Source of the DNA: Acidisphaera sp035272265
Lineage (GTDB): Bacteria > Pseudomonadota > Alphaproteobacteria > Acetobacterales > Acetobacteraceae
Direction of reading: 5' to 3'
Assembly (NCBI GenBank): GCA_035272265.1
Contig: DATEQV010000115.1
Coordinates: 1 to 14,574 of the forward strand
DNA: 14,574 nucleotides
Notes under the pieces: model-generated
What the model was told of the DNA's origin: nothing
The model's database searches: none
The model's input: only the letters and a program-made list of their open reading frames with translations
In this document: in pieces, positions 1 through 7,261 of the stretch
How the letters are laid out: each line of letters starts with the position of its first letter
Position numbering within the stretch: the first letter of the stretch is position 1
Made by a program: the position numbers and the translations under genes

Positions 1-1230
1 CGGGTGGCGCGGCAGGAACGGCGCGCCGAAGCAGGTGGAGAAGGTCGCCTGCGGTTCGCTGCCCAGGCCCTTCTCGGTGCCCGCGACCTTCGCCGTGTAG
101 CCCGACAGGAAGTGGTAGATCGCCTGCGCCTTGGTCAGCCGCGCGATCGGCGGCAGCACGCCGAAGGCGTCGGCGGTCAGCATGACGATCGTCGACGGCT
201 GGCCGCCCCGCCCAGACTTCTCCGCGTTGGTGACGAAGTTCAGCGGATAGCAGGAGCGCGTGTTCTCGGTCAGCGACGTGTCGTCCAGGTCGAGCACGCC
301 GTCCTCGTCGTCGATCACGTTCTCCAGCACCGAGCCGAACCGGTGCGTCGCCGCCCAGATCTCCGGCTCGGCGTGGCGCGACAGCTTGACCACCTTGGCG
401 TAGCAGCCGCCTTCGAAATTGAAGACGCCGTGCTCGCCCCAGCCGTGCTCGTCGTCGCCGATCAGCTTCCGCGAAGGATCGGACGACAGCGTCGTCTTGC
501 CGGTGCCCGACAAGCCGAAGAACACCGCCACCTTTCCATCGGCGCCGATATTGGCGCTGCAGTGCATCGGCAGCACGCCTTCGGCCGGCAGCTTCCAGTT
601 CATCACCGTGAAGATCGACTTTTTGATCTCGCCCGCATACTCGGTGCCGGCAATCACGATCAGGCGTTGGTCGAAGGACAGCGCGATGGCGGTCGCGCTG
701 CGCACGCCGTCGATCCCCGGATCGGCCTGGAAGTGCGGCGCGTGCAGGATGACGTAGTCCGGCTCGAACCCGTCGAGGTCGGTCGGGCGAGGCCGGATGA
801 ACATGTTGCGCGCGAACAGCGCGTGCCACGCCTCGGTGGTGATCAGGCGGACGCGCACGCGCGATGCCGGATCAGCGCCCGCGTACAGGTCCTGCACAAA
901 CAGCGGCCGGCCTTGCACGTAGGCAAGTACACGGCCGCTCAGCACGCGGAACGAGCCCGGCGAGAGCTTCTGGTTGATCTTGCCCCACCACACGTCGGCG
1001 GTGCTGCCCGGCTCGTCGACGACGAATTTGTCCTGCACGGAGCGTCCGGTGTGCACGCCGGTGCGCACCACCAGGCCGCCGTCAGCCGAGAGGCGTCCCT
1101 CGCCGCGCTGGATTGCATGCGAAACCAAAGCGGGTGGCGCGAGGTTCCAGTGCAGCCGGCGCGATCCATCCGAGAGGAGAGCGGCAATGCCGGCGCGGAT
1201 GGTTTCCGGCACGGCGGAAGCGGCTGGCAC
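1..1230 (-). CDS. pckA: Phosphoenolpyruvate carboxykinase (ATP), 3' end beyond the window
   Basis: Cytosolic enzyme converting oxaloacetate plus ATP to phosphoenolpyruvate, CO2 and ADP, the entry step of gluconeogenesis. The 410 visible codons cover about three quarters of a family member of usual length (around 530-540 residues); the C-terminus lies left of base 1. Visible signatures are the kinase P-loop GLSGTGKTTLSSDP near residues 239-252, the following IGDDEHGW and FNFEGGCYAK blocks with the metal/nucleotide-binding acidic residues, FLTADAFGVLPP-like VMLTADAFGVLPP, and TFSTCFGAPFLPRHP at the edge. The start is a GTG at 1228-1230, chosen because GAGGGAGG sits 9 nt upstream and the product begins at the usual family position; no suitable upstream ATG exists. 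It follows the hugZ-like gene on the same strand after 125 bp, so it probably has its own promoter. Divergence from chvI is the typical alphaproteobacterial arrangement. Confidence 0.96.
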   Translation of the reverse strand, partial: MPAASAVPETIRAGIAALLSDGSRRLHWNLAPPALVSHAIQRGEGRLSADGGLVVRTGVHTGRSVQDKFVVDEPGSTADVWWGKINQKLSPGSFRVLSGRVLAYVQGRPLFVQDLYAGADPASRVRVRLITTEAWHALFARNMFIRPRPTDLDGFEPDYVILHAPHFQADPGIDGVRSATAIALSFDQRLIVIAGTEYAGEIKKSIFTVMNWKLPAEGVLPMHCSANIGADGKVAVFFGLSGTGKTTLSSDPSRKLIGDDEHGWGEHGVFNFEGGCYAKVVKLSRHAEPEIWAATHRFGSVLENVIDDEDGVLDLDDTSLTENTRSCYPLNFVTNAEKSGRGGQPSTIVMLTADAFGVLPPIARLTKAQAIYHFLSGYTAKVAGTEKGLGSEPQATFSTCFGAPFLPRHP

Positions 1231-1239
1231 GATTGGGTT

Positions 1240-1247
1240 CCTCCCTC
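1240..1247 (-). promoter_or_regulatory. Ribosome binding site deciding the GTG start of pckA
   Basis: On the minus strand this reads GAGGGAGG, containing GGAGG, and ends 9 nt before the GTG at 1230. It is the only strong Shine-Dalgarno match ahead of the conserved PckA N-terminus and so supports the non-ATG start. Confidence 0.6.
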
Positions 1248-1355
1248 GGGTGATCGGGTTTCGTCTCGTGTAAGCGAGCGAAGCTCTCCGGGTCCAGGGC
1301 AGGATTGTGGCAGACGCGACGTGTTGAACGGCGCGTGCGCTCCGGCGTGCGCCGA

Positions 1356-2090
1356 TCAGCGCGCGCGGGCCGCGCGCGTCATCAGAACAAGGTGGCGGCG
1401 CACGTCGCCAGCATCGCGAACCGGCTCCGGCCAGTCGAAACGGCGTACCATGTCGGCGTTTGCGAGGTCGAAACCGTCGATGTCGACCGATACCATCCGC
1501 CACTCGCCCCCGCCGGCGATGGCGGCGAGCGCATCGGCGTGATCGTCGTTGCAATGCGCGATGATTCCCGGCTCCGCCGCGGCGATGGCGGCGACGGCGT
1601 CCGGCGCGGGAAGCAGGTCTGCCATGCGCAGCCGTGTTGCACGTGCGAAACCGCCGACGAACAAGGCGCCCCGGATGGCGATCCGCCAGAGCGCGAAGTC
1701 GGCGAACCCGGCGTAGAAGGCGGCATAGGGATGGCGCGCCAGCCAGCGAGCCTTCAGCCGGGCGTCGTCCACCCGTTCGGCGAGCCCGGTCACCGTCACG
1801 CGCGGCGCGGTCTGCGGATTCTCCTCCGGCGCGGCGCCGACGACGTGCAGCGCGCAACGCGGCTCGGCCATCAGGTGGCGGGTGTGTTCCGAGAGCGTCG
1901 ACAGCAACATCAGCGGCGAAAGGTCGCCGTCGGTGGCTGGGGTGACCAGGGCGGCGAAGGGCTGCCCGGCCGAGACGGTCGCCAGCGTGCCGGCCCGCGC
2001 GCCGCGCAGCAGCCGCCGCGCCTCCAGCCCGGCGACAATTTCCTGGCCGGTCCCGCCCGCGGTGCTCGGGCCCTGTTCTGATTCTGCCAT
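1356..2090 (-). CDS. HugZ-like pyridoxamine-phosphate-oxidase-fold protein with DUF2470 domain
   Basis: A predicted cytosolic protein of 244 residues. The N-terminal part (about residues 20-150) has the split-barrel FMN-binding pattern of the pyridoxamine 5'-phosphate oxidase superfamily: a short helix (ARRLLRGARAGTLATV), then PFAALVTPATDGDLSPLMLLSTLSEHTRHL and the RVTVTGLAE strand. The C-terminal part (about 160-240) carries the DUF2470 signature, including IIAHCNDDHADAL and a DGFDLANAD segment. This two-domain order is that of HugZ-type haem-degrading or haem-binding proteins; the true substrate (haem, flavin or another) cannot be read from the sequence. The start at 2090 is preferred over an in-frame ATG at 2135 because GGGGTG lies just upstream and the family begins near there. 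It runs in tandem with pckA and diverges from chvI. Confidence 0.85.
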   Translation of the reverse strand: MAESEQGPSTAGGTGQEIVAGLEARRLLRGARAGTLATVSAGQPFAALVTPATDGDLSPLMLLSTLSEHTRHLMAEPRCALHVVGAAPEENPQTAPRVTVTGLAERVDDARLKARWLARHPYAAFYAGFADFALWRIAIRGALFVGGFARATRLRMADLLPAPDAVAAIAAAEPGIIAHCNDDHADALAAIAGGGEWRMVSVDIDGFDLANADMVRRFDWPEPVRDAGDVRRHLVLMTRAARAR

Positions 2091-2195
2091 CTTTCGTTCA
2101 CCCCGGGACCACGATGCGCCACAATGGCGTGCCAACCTGATCGCCTCTCAATCCGGAAGAGTGGCGCCATGGCGGAACCCGGCAAGGAGAGTGCG
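2091..2195. promoter_or_regulatory. Divergent intergenic region of hugZ-like gene and chvI
   Basis: The roughly 100 bp between the two divergent start codons must hold both promoters and any ChvI autoregulatory site. I see no convincing -35/-10 pair and no TTGA-N6-TCAA box here. Assigned by position only. Confidence 0.4.
2184..2189 (+). promoter_or_regulatory. Shine-Dalgarno AAGGAG deciding the chvI start
   Basis: AAGGAG is followed by a 6-nt spacer and GTG at 2196. An in-frame ATG at 2169 has only a weaker GGAAG ahead of it. The GTG start gives MQQTIALVDDD, the normal N-terminus of ChvI-family regulators, so I prefer it. Confidence 0.6.
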
Positions 2196-2897
2196 GTGCA
2201 GCAGACCATCGCCCTGGTCGACGACGACCGCAACATCCTCACCAGCGTCACCATGACGCTCGAGCAGGAGGGCTTCCAGGTGCGTACGTTCACCGACGGC
2301 GAGTCGGCGCTGCAGAGCCTGACCCAGCGCCCGGCCGACCTGGCGGTGCTCGACATCAAGATGCCGCGCATGGACGGCATGGAGCTGCTGCAGCGCCTGC
2401 GCGCGCGCACGCAAATGCCGGTGATCTTCCTGACCTCGAAGGACGAGGAGGTCGACGAGCTGATGGGCCTGCGCCTGGGCGCGGACGACTACATCCGCAA
2501 GCCGTTCAGCCAGCGTCTGCTGATCGAGCGCATCCGCGCGCTGCTCCGCCGCAACGAGGCCAGCCGCGCCGAAGGCTCCGGCGCGCCTGCCGGTGGCGTG
2601 ATCACACGCGGCGACCTGATGCTCGACGAGACCAAGCACCAGTGCACCTGGCGCGGCCGCGACATCCAGCTGACGGTGACCGAGTTCCTGCTGGTCAAGT
2701 CGCTCGCCACGCGGCCGGGCATGGTGAAGTCGCGCGACCAGCTGATCGACGCCGCGTACGGCGAGAACATCTACGTCGACGACCGCACCATCGACAGCCA
2801 CGTCAAGCGCATCCGCAAGAAGTTCCGCACCGTCGACGACAGCTTCAATCAGATCGAGACGCTCTACGGCATCGGCTACCGCTACAAGGAGCACTGA
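2196..2897 (+). CDS. chvI: Response regulator ChvI (OmpR/PhoB family)
   Basis: Cytosolic DNA-binding partner of the ChvG sensor kinase. The 233-residue product begins with a receiver domain (about 1-115): acidic pocket D9-D11 in LVDDDRN, phosphoacceptor D53 in LAVLDIKMPRMDG, switch T80 and K102 in IRKPF. A winged-helix domain (about 130-233) follows, with LTVTEFLLVKSLATRPG, YVDDRTIDSHVKRIRKKFR and the closing ETLYGIGYRY. ILTSV after the acidic pocket and the IGYRYKEH end are typical of ChvI rather than of PhoB or OmpR. In alphaproteobacteria the ChvG-ChvI system responds to acid and envelope stress and controls surface and transport genes; that role is transferred from the family. The stop overlaps the chvG start (TGATG), so the two are translationally coupled. 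An alternative start at ATG 2169 would add nine residues. Confidence 0.95.
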   Translation: MQQTIALVDDDRNILTSVTMTLEQEGFQVRTFTDGESALQSLTQRPADLAVLDIKMPRMDGMELLQRLRARTQMPVIFLTSKDEEVDELMGLRLGADDYIRKPFSQRLLIERIRALLRRNEASRAEGSGAPAGGVITRGDLMLDETKHQCTWRGRDIQLTVTEFLLVKSLATRPGMVKSRDQLIDAAYGENIYVDDRTIDSHVKRIRKKFRTVDDSFNQIETLYGIGYRYKEH

Positions 2898-4582
2898 TGA
2901 ACGAAGTCTCCGCGATCACCAGGGCGCCGCCGGCGGTCTCGGTCGTGGAGGCCGTGGCGCCGCGGCGCCATCGGTTCCTCTCGCCGCTGCTGCGCCGCAT
3001 CCTGCTGGTCAACGCGCTGCCGCTGGTGCTGCTGGTGGTGGCGCTTCTGTACCTCGACCAGTACCAGAACGGGCTGCTCGAGGCCGAGGTCGGCGCGCTG
3101 CGCGTGCAGGCGCGCATCTATGCCGCGTCGCTCGGCGAAAGCGCGGTCGCCGACGCCGACAGCGACAACCCGAAGCTCAACCCCTGGATCGTACGCCCGC
3201 TGCTCTACCGGCTGGCGGAGCCGACCCCGAACGCCGAGGCCCGCGTCGTGGTGCCGGACGGCACGGTGATCGCGGACAGCCGCGTGCGCCAGGCGCCGGG
3301 CGGCGCGGTGACGACGGAGCCGCTGCCGCCGCCGATCGATCGCGGCATCTACCTCAACGCGATCGGCTTCATCTACGACAAGTTGCAGCGCCTGCTGCCG
3401 GGTCGCCACACCTCGCCATTGCAGGTCGACACCACGCCCGGCGCGCCGGGCTACGACTGGCAGCCGGACACCAAGGAGGAGATCCGGCTTTCCAGCTCCG
3501 ACCAGAGCCGCGAGGCGCCGCCCTACATCCGCCGCACCCGGGACGGCCGCCTGCTGGTGACGGTGGCCGAGCCGATCGAGCGCAACCGCCACACGGTCGG
3601 CATCATCCAGCTCACCAGCGAGGCGCGGCAGGTGGACGACAGCCTGTTCGCGATCCGCTCGTCGATCGTCGGCCTGTTCGTGGTGGCGCTGATCCTGACG
3701 GTGCTGCTGTCGTTCTATATGTCGTCCACCATCGCGCGGCCGATCCTGCGGCTCGCCACCTCCGCCGCGGCGATGCGCGAGGGCAAGGGCCGCGCGGGCG
3801 CGGTGCCCGCCAGCCTTCGCGCCCGGCGCGACGAGGTGGGCGCGCTCGCCCAGGCGCTGTGGGAAAGTGCGGCCGCGCTGTGGCAGCGGATGGACGCGAT
3901 CGAGCAGTTCGCCGCCGATGTCGCGCACGAGCTGAAGAACCCGCTGTCGTCGATCCGCAGCGCGATCGAGACGCTGCGCCGCATCGAGGACCCGGTGCAG
4001 CGGCAGCGCCTGATCGCGATCATCAACGAGGATGTCGCGCGGCTGGAACGGCTGATCAGCGACATCAGCGACGCCAGCCGGGTGGACGCCGAGTTGTCGC
4101 GCATGGCGACCGAGCCGGTGGATCTGGGCCCGATCCTGACGACGCTGCGCGACATCGCGGACGCGACGCGCGCGCCGGCCGATCCGCATCTGGTGCTGGA
4201 TGCGCCGGCGGAGGGGCTGGTGGTGCAGGGGATCGAGGGTCGGCTGGTGCAGGTGCTGCGCAACCTGATCGCCAACGCGGAGAGCTTCAGCCCGGCCAAC
4301 GGCCTGATCGTGCTGCGCGGGCGCGAGATCGGCGGCATGGTGGAGATCGCCGTCGAGGATCAGGGACCCGGCATTCCCGAGGGCAAGCTGGAGAACGTGT
4401 TCGACCGCTTCTATTCCGAGCGTCCGCAAGGCGAGCGGTTCGGCACGCACTCGGGCCTGGGGCTGTCGATCAGCCGACAGATCGTGGAGGCGTTGCGCGG
4501 CCGGATCAGCGCCGAGAACCGCCGCGACGAGGCGGGGAACGTGATCGGCGCGCGCTTCGTGGTGCAGCTGCCGAAGGCCTGA
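2897..4582 (+). CDS. chvG: Sensor histidine kinase ChvG
   Basis: Inner-membrane sensor kinase of 561 residues that phosphorylates ChvI. A basic, proline-rich N-terminal tail is followed by TM1 (about 35-53, ILLVNALPLVLLVVALLYL), a periplasmic sensor region of about 200 residues, and TM2 (about 257-277, IVGLFVVALILTVLLSF). Next come a HAMP linker starting at TIARPILRLA, the HisKA helix with phosphoacceptor H344 in DVAHELKNPLSSIRSA, and an ATPase domain with N box LRNLIANAESFSP, G1 box VEDQGPGIPEG, F box and G2 box SGLGLSISRQIVEAL. All catalytic boxes look intact. Start ATG overlaps the chvI stop. In many alphaproteobacteria hprK and PTS genes follow directly; here the next gene is an unrelated exported protein 138 bp away. 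Confidence 0.95.
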   Translation: MNEVSAITRAPPAVSVVEAVAPRRHRFLSPLLRRILLVNALPLVLLVVALLYLDQYQNGLLEAEVGALRVQARIYAASLGESAVADADSDNPKLNPWIVRPLLYRLAEPTPNAEARVVVPDGTVIADSRVRQAPGGAVTTEPLPPPIDRGIYLNAIGFIYDKLQRLLPGRHTSPLQVDTTPGAPGYDWQPDTKEEIRLSSSDQSREAPPYIRRTRDGRLLVTVAEPIERNRHTVGIIQLTSEARQVDDSLFAIRSSIVGLFVVALILTVLLSFYMSSTIARPILRLATSAAAMREGKGRAGAVPASLRARRDEVGALAQALWESAAALWQRMDAIEQFAADVAHELKNPLSSIRSAIETLRRIEDPVQRQRLIAIINEDVARLERLISDISDASRVDAELSRMATEPVDLGPILTTLRDIADATRAPADPHLVLDAPAEGLVVQGIEGRLVQVLRNLIANAESFSPANGLIVLRGREIGGMVEIAVEDQGPGIPEGKLENVFDRFYSERPQGERFGTHSGLGLSISRQIVEALRGRISAENRRDEAGNVIGARFVVQLPKA

Positions 4583-4618
4583 CTGCGTCGTGCGGTCGCT
4601 TCGTGCCGGCAGCCGTCC

Positions 4619-4632
4619 TTGACCTGAATCAA
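4619..4632 (+). promoter_or_regulatory. FNR/FixK-type box TTGACCTGAATCAA
   Basis: The 14-mer fits the CRP/FNR-family consensus TTGAY-N4-RTCAA, with 9 of 10 defined positions of the strict TTGAT-N4-ATCAA. It lies in the gap after chvG with its centre about 95 bp upstream of the ATG at 4721. An almost identical 14-mer occurs at 12337-12350. TTGACC could also act as a -35 hexamer, but no good -10 stands 16-18 bp downstream. Just downstream, ATCAAATCG and CGATTGAT form an imperfect inverted repeat (about 4627-4648). Confidence 0.55.
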
Positions 4633-4720
4633 ATCGTCGCCGATTGATCGCGCCTTAGCTGCGATCCTCTTTCGGCACGCCTCGCAGGCCTGCCCCCACA
4701 CATCCACCCCGGAGGCCATC

Positions 4721-5350
4721 ATGAAGACTCGCGCACCCGTAGTGCTCGCCCTCGCCGCCACCTTGCCCATGCTGCCGCTCGCGATGCCTCGGCATGCCGC
4801 CGCTCAGGGTGCTGCCGCGCCAGCTCCTCCCGTACTGCCGAGCGTGCCCGAGTCCGAAACGGTCACCATTGCGGCCAAGATCACGGCGATCAACGCGGCG
4901 AAGCGGTGGGTCACGCTGGCCAGCCCGTCGGGCGAGCGCGTAACGGTCGTCGCCGGACCGGCGGTGCGCCTGAACCTGCTGAAGGTCGGCGACAAGGTGA
5001 GCGCCAGATACGTCCGCTCGGTCGCCTTCGTCGTACGTTCGCCCACCGGCGGCAACGGCGTTCCGACCTCCGACAGCAGTGAGGCGGCGATCCTGTCGCA
5101 GAACGTCTCCGGCCCGGGCGGCATCGCACTGCGCCTGACCAAGATCAGCGGCACCGTCGTCGGCATCAACCTCGGGGCGCACAGCCTGCAGATCGTCGAT
5201 CCGTCGGGCGGCGGCATCTACACCATCGACGTGACCGACCCTGAGCGGATTGCGAAGCTGCCGTCGCTGAAGGTCGGTGACACCGTCACCGCGGTCATCA
5301 CCGAGGCGTTGGCCGTGTCGATCGAGCCGGCGCCCCGGGGCTGGTTCTGA
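4721..5350 (+). CDS. Exported protein of unknown function with two OB-like repeats
   Basis: 209 residues; I do not recognise a named family. A Sec signal peptide spans residues 1-28 (positive MKTR, hydrophobic core, AxA motif at 26-28), so the product should be periplasmic or secreted; no lipobox and no further membrane helix. After a short Ala/Pro linker there are two related beta-rich segments, about 47-105 and 137-202. Each starts with an ITAIN- or VVGIN-like strand, continues through a strand with DPSG or SPSG, and ends in LKVGDxVxA followed by a last strand. This points to internal duplication of a small barrel (OB-like, by pattern only). The start has GGAGG 7 nt upstream. It stands alone, with an FNR/FixK-type box upstream, so oxygen- or redox-linked expression is possible. 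Function unknown. Confidence 0.85.
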   Translation: MKTRAPVVLALAATLPMLPLAMPRHAAAQGAAAPAPPVLPSVPESETVTIAAKITAINAAKRWVTLASPSGERVTVVAGPAVRLNLLKVGDKVSARYVRSVAFVVRSPTGGNGVPTSDSSEAAILSQNVSGPGGIALRLTKISGTVVGINLGAHSLQIVDPSGGGIYTIDVTDPERIAKLPSLKVGDTVTAVITEALAVSIEPAPRGWF

Positions 5351-5363
5351 GCGCGTTTGACGC

Positions 5364-5377
5364 GGCGGGCGCCCGCC
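5364..5377. terminator. Possible hairpin after the two-repeat exported gene
   Basis: GGCGGGCGCCCGCC is a perfect 14-bp palindrome beginning 14 nt after the stop codon. It has no spare loop bases and no T-run, so as a terminator it is doubtful; it may be a chance GC palindrome. Confidence 0.25.
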
Positions 5378-5472
5378 TGGGCGTACGCCGCGCCGCCTGA
5401 GGGTCGCCGCTTCGACACAGGGCTGATCGATCGCCCTCCTGCATCTGCCGAAATTTCACACGCGGAAATACC

Positions 5473-5492
5473 GGCCTTGACCGGATCAGGCC
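5473..5492. promoter_or_regulatory. Candidate operator palindrome before the efflux operon
   Basis: GGCCTTGACCGGATCAGGCC is a 20-bp imperfect palindrome, 7 of 10 positions symmetric, with GGCCT and AGGCC arms around CCGG. It lies 134 bp before the first efflux ATG, at a plausible place for a dimeric repressor such as those of the TetR family that often control RND pumps. No regulator gene is adjacent. Confidence 0.3.
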
Positions 5493-5626
5493 GCGCGCGT
5501 GTCTATTCTGCGGCGCGTGAAACGAGCGCACGCGCGGCACACGCTTGTTATTCCTCACGAGCAGGCAATGCGATCACGTCCGTCTGCGCCTCCGGATGAG
5601 CTGTTCCGCCACGTCGTGGACGTCGC

Positions 5627-7261
5627 ATGACGCGGCGGGCCGTGGCGGGTCTGCGCGGGACTGAGCCCGGAAAGCTGGTCGGTCGGCTTGCCGTTGCGGT
5701 GACGATGCTGGGGCCGCTCGCTGCCTGCGAGGTCGGCCCGAACTTTGCCACGCCAAAGGCGCCGGTCGCCAATCAGTGGCTCGAGTCGGGCAATCCGTCG
5801 GTCAGGACGGGCCATCAGGAGTACGAGCACTGGTGGACCGTCTATAATGATCCGACGCTCAACCGCCTGACCGACCTCGCCTACCATCAGAACCTGACGC
5901 TGCTGGCGGCGGGCACGCGCGTGCTGGAAGCGCGCGCGCAGCTCGGCGTGGCGATCGGCGAGTTCTACCCGCAAACCCAGCAGCTGCGCGGCGGCGTGGG
6001 CTACAACCAAGCCAGCGCCGCCGACCTGAGCGTCTCGTCGTCGAGCACGATCGGCAATTACTGGCACGGCTCGCTCGGCGCGCAGGTCGCCTGGGAACTG
6101 GACTTCTGGGGCAAGTTCCGGCGGGGGATCAAATCGGCGGACGCCGCCTATCTGGCCTCGATCGCCAGCTACGACGACGTGCTGGTCACGCTGCTGGGCG
6201 ATGTCGCAACGACCTATATCGGCATCCGCACCCTTCAGCAGCAGCTGGTCATCGCGCAGGAGAACATCGTCAAGCAGAAGCGCGCGCTGCAACTGGCGAA
6301 CGACCAGTTCCACGGCGGCACGGGGACCGCGCTCGCCGTCGACCAGGCGGAAAACGTCCTCGCCCAGACGGAGGCGACGGTCCCGGCGCTGACCGCGCAA
6401 CTGGAGCAGGGCAAGAACGCGTTGCGCGTGCTGCTCGGCCTGCCGCCGGAGGGGATCGAAGGACTGCTCGCGGGACCGCCGTCCATTCCGGTGCCGCCCA
6501 AGGACGTCGCCGTCGGCATCCCGGCCGATCTGATCCGCCGACGTCCGGACGTGCGCGCCGCCGAGCTGAACGCCGCCGCGCAGAGCGAGCAGATCGGCAT
6601 CGCCAAGGCGGACCTGTTCCCGGCCTTCGGGATTACCGGCGCGTTCGGCACCTCGGCCGCCAGCATCGGCAGCAACCGCGTCAACGAGGTGTTCAGCGCG
6701 CAGGGCATCACCTTCGCCTTCGGCCCGTCGTTCAGCTGGCCGATCCTGAACTACGGCCGGATCACCAACAACGTCCGCGTGCAGGACGCGAAGCTGCAGA
6801 CGCTGCTGATCGACTACAGGAACACGGTCCTCAAGGCCCAGCAGGAAGTGGAGAACGGGCTGGCCGCCTACCTGCAAGGCCGCCAGCAGGTCGATCTGTT
6901 GCGCCGCAGCACCGCCGCGGCCAGCGGCGCGCTGCGCATCGCGCTGGACCAGTACCTGCTCGGAACGCGGGACTTCACAACGGTCCTGACCGCGGAGCAG
7001 AACCTCTATCAGGCGCAAAGCAATCTCGCCTCGGCCGAGGGCAGCTACTCCACCAGCCTCACGACCATCTACCGCTCGCTTGGCGGCGGATGGCAGATAC
7101 GACAAGGGGACGACTTCGTGAACGACGCCACTCGTAACGAAATGCGGAGTCGCACCGATTGGGGCAGCCTGCTGCCGCCGTCCGGCAAACCCCAACCGGC
7201 CGCGCCAGGCCTGCCCGGCCCCGCCGACCGCGGACCCGCCGTGCGAGCGCCGCAATGGTAA
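5627..7261 (+). CDS. RND efflux outer-membrane lipoprotein (NodT/OprM family)
   Basis: Outer-membrane channel of the tripartite pump, 544 residues, the normal range for the family. A signal peptide ends in the lipobox LAAC with the lipidated cysteine at residue 34, followed by the family hallmark EVGPNFATPKAPVANQW. Two outer-membrane efflux repeats follow, including the paired DLIRRRPDVRAAE block and the AKADLFPAFGITGAFG strand. The C-terminus carries a Pro-rich tail after a TDWGSLLPP motif. The ATG at 5627 is the only usable start between the upstream in-frame stop (5597) and the signal peptide; its ribosome binding site is weak. The stop codon overlaps the next gene's ATG by 7 nt (ATGGTAA), so this is the first gene of the operon. 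Substrate cannot be deduced. Confidence 0.93.
   Translation: MTRRAVAGLRGTEPGKLVGRLAVAVTMLGPLAACEVGPNFATPKAPVANQWLESGNPSVRTGHQEYEHWWTVYNDPTLNRLTDLAYHQNLTLLAAGTRVLEARAQLGVAIGEFYPQTQQLRGGVGYNQASAADLSVSSSSTIGNYWHGSLGAQVAWELDFWGKFRRGIKSADAAYLASIASYDDVLVTLLGDVATTYIGIRTLQQQLVIAQENIVKQKRALQLANDQFHGGTGTALAVDQAENVLAQTEATVPALTAQLEQGKNALRVLLGLPPEGIEGLLAGPPSIPVPPKDVAVGIPADLIRRRPDVRAAELNAAAQSEQIGIAKADLFPAFGITGAFGTSAASIGSNRVNEVFSAQGITFAFGPSFSWPILNYGRITNNVRVQDAKLQTLLIDYRNTVLKAQQEVENGLAAYLQGRQQVDLLRRSTAAASGALRIALDQYLLGTRDFTTVLTAEQNLYQAQSNLASAEGSYSTSLTTIYRSLGGGWQIRQGDDFVNDATRNEMRSRTDWGSLLPPSGKPQPAAPGLPGPADRGPAVRAPQW

Larger units (their letters stand above)
5351..5626. other. Intergenic region ahead of the efflux operon
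   Basis: 276 bp with no convincing gene. It holds a 14-bp palindrome just after the upstream stop codon, a GGCC-flanked imperfect palindrome (5473-5492), and a TATTCT at 5504-5509 that is too far (21 bp) from TTGACC at 5477 for a standard promoter. The efflux operon promoter is probably here, but I cannot fix it. Confidence 0.5.

Noticed and set aside
4..1542. A 512-codon open frame on the plus strand over pckA
   Set aside because: Antisense of pckA; it runs across the gene boundary and into the HugZ-like gene, and has no recognisable domain.
2882..4450. A 522-codon open frame on the minus strand opposite chvG
   Set aside because: chvG carries all kinase boxes in the other strand; the antisense translation is repetitive His/Arg/Gln.
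5477..5488. TTGACCGGATCA as a third FNR-type box
   Set aside because: The half-sites are one or more bases too close and the right half is ATCAG, not RTCAA.
5477..5509. TTGACC and TATTCT as a sigma-70 promoter for the efflux operon
   Set aside because: The spacer is 21 bp, too long for a normal -35/-10 pair.
5357..5599. An 80-codon frame with a TTG start in the gap before the efflux operon
   Set aside because: No ribosome binding site, no recognisable domain, and Ala/Arg composition typical of GC-rich noncoding DNA.
5555..7255. A 566-codon open frame on the minus strand opposite the outer-membrane channel gene
   Set aside because: Antisense shadow of the NodT-type gene, with a compositionally biased Arg/Gln-rich translation.
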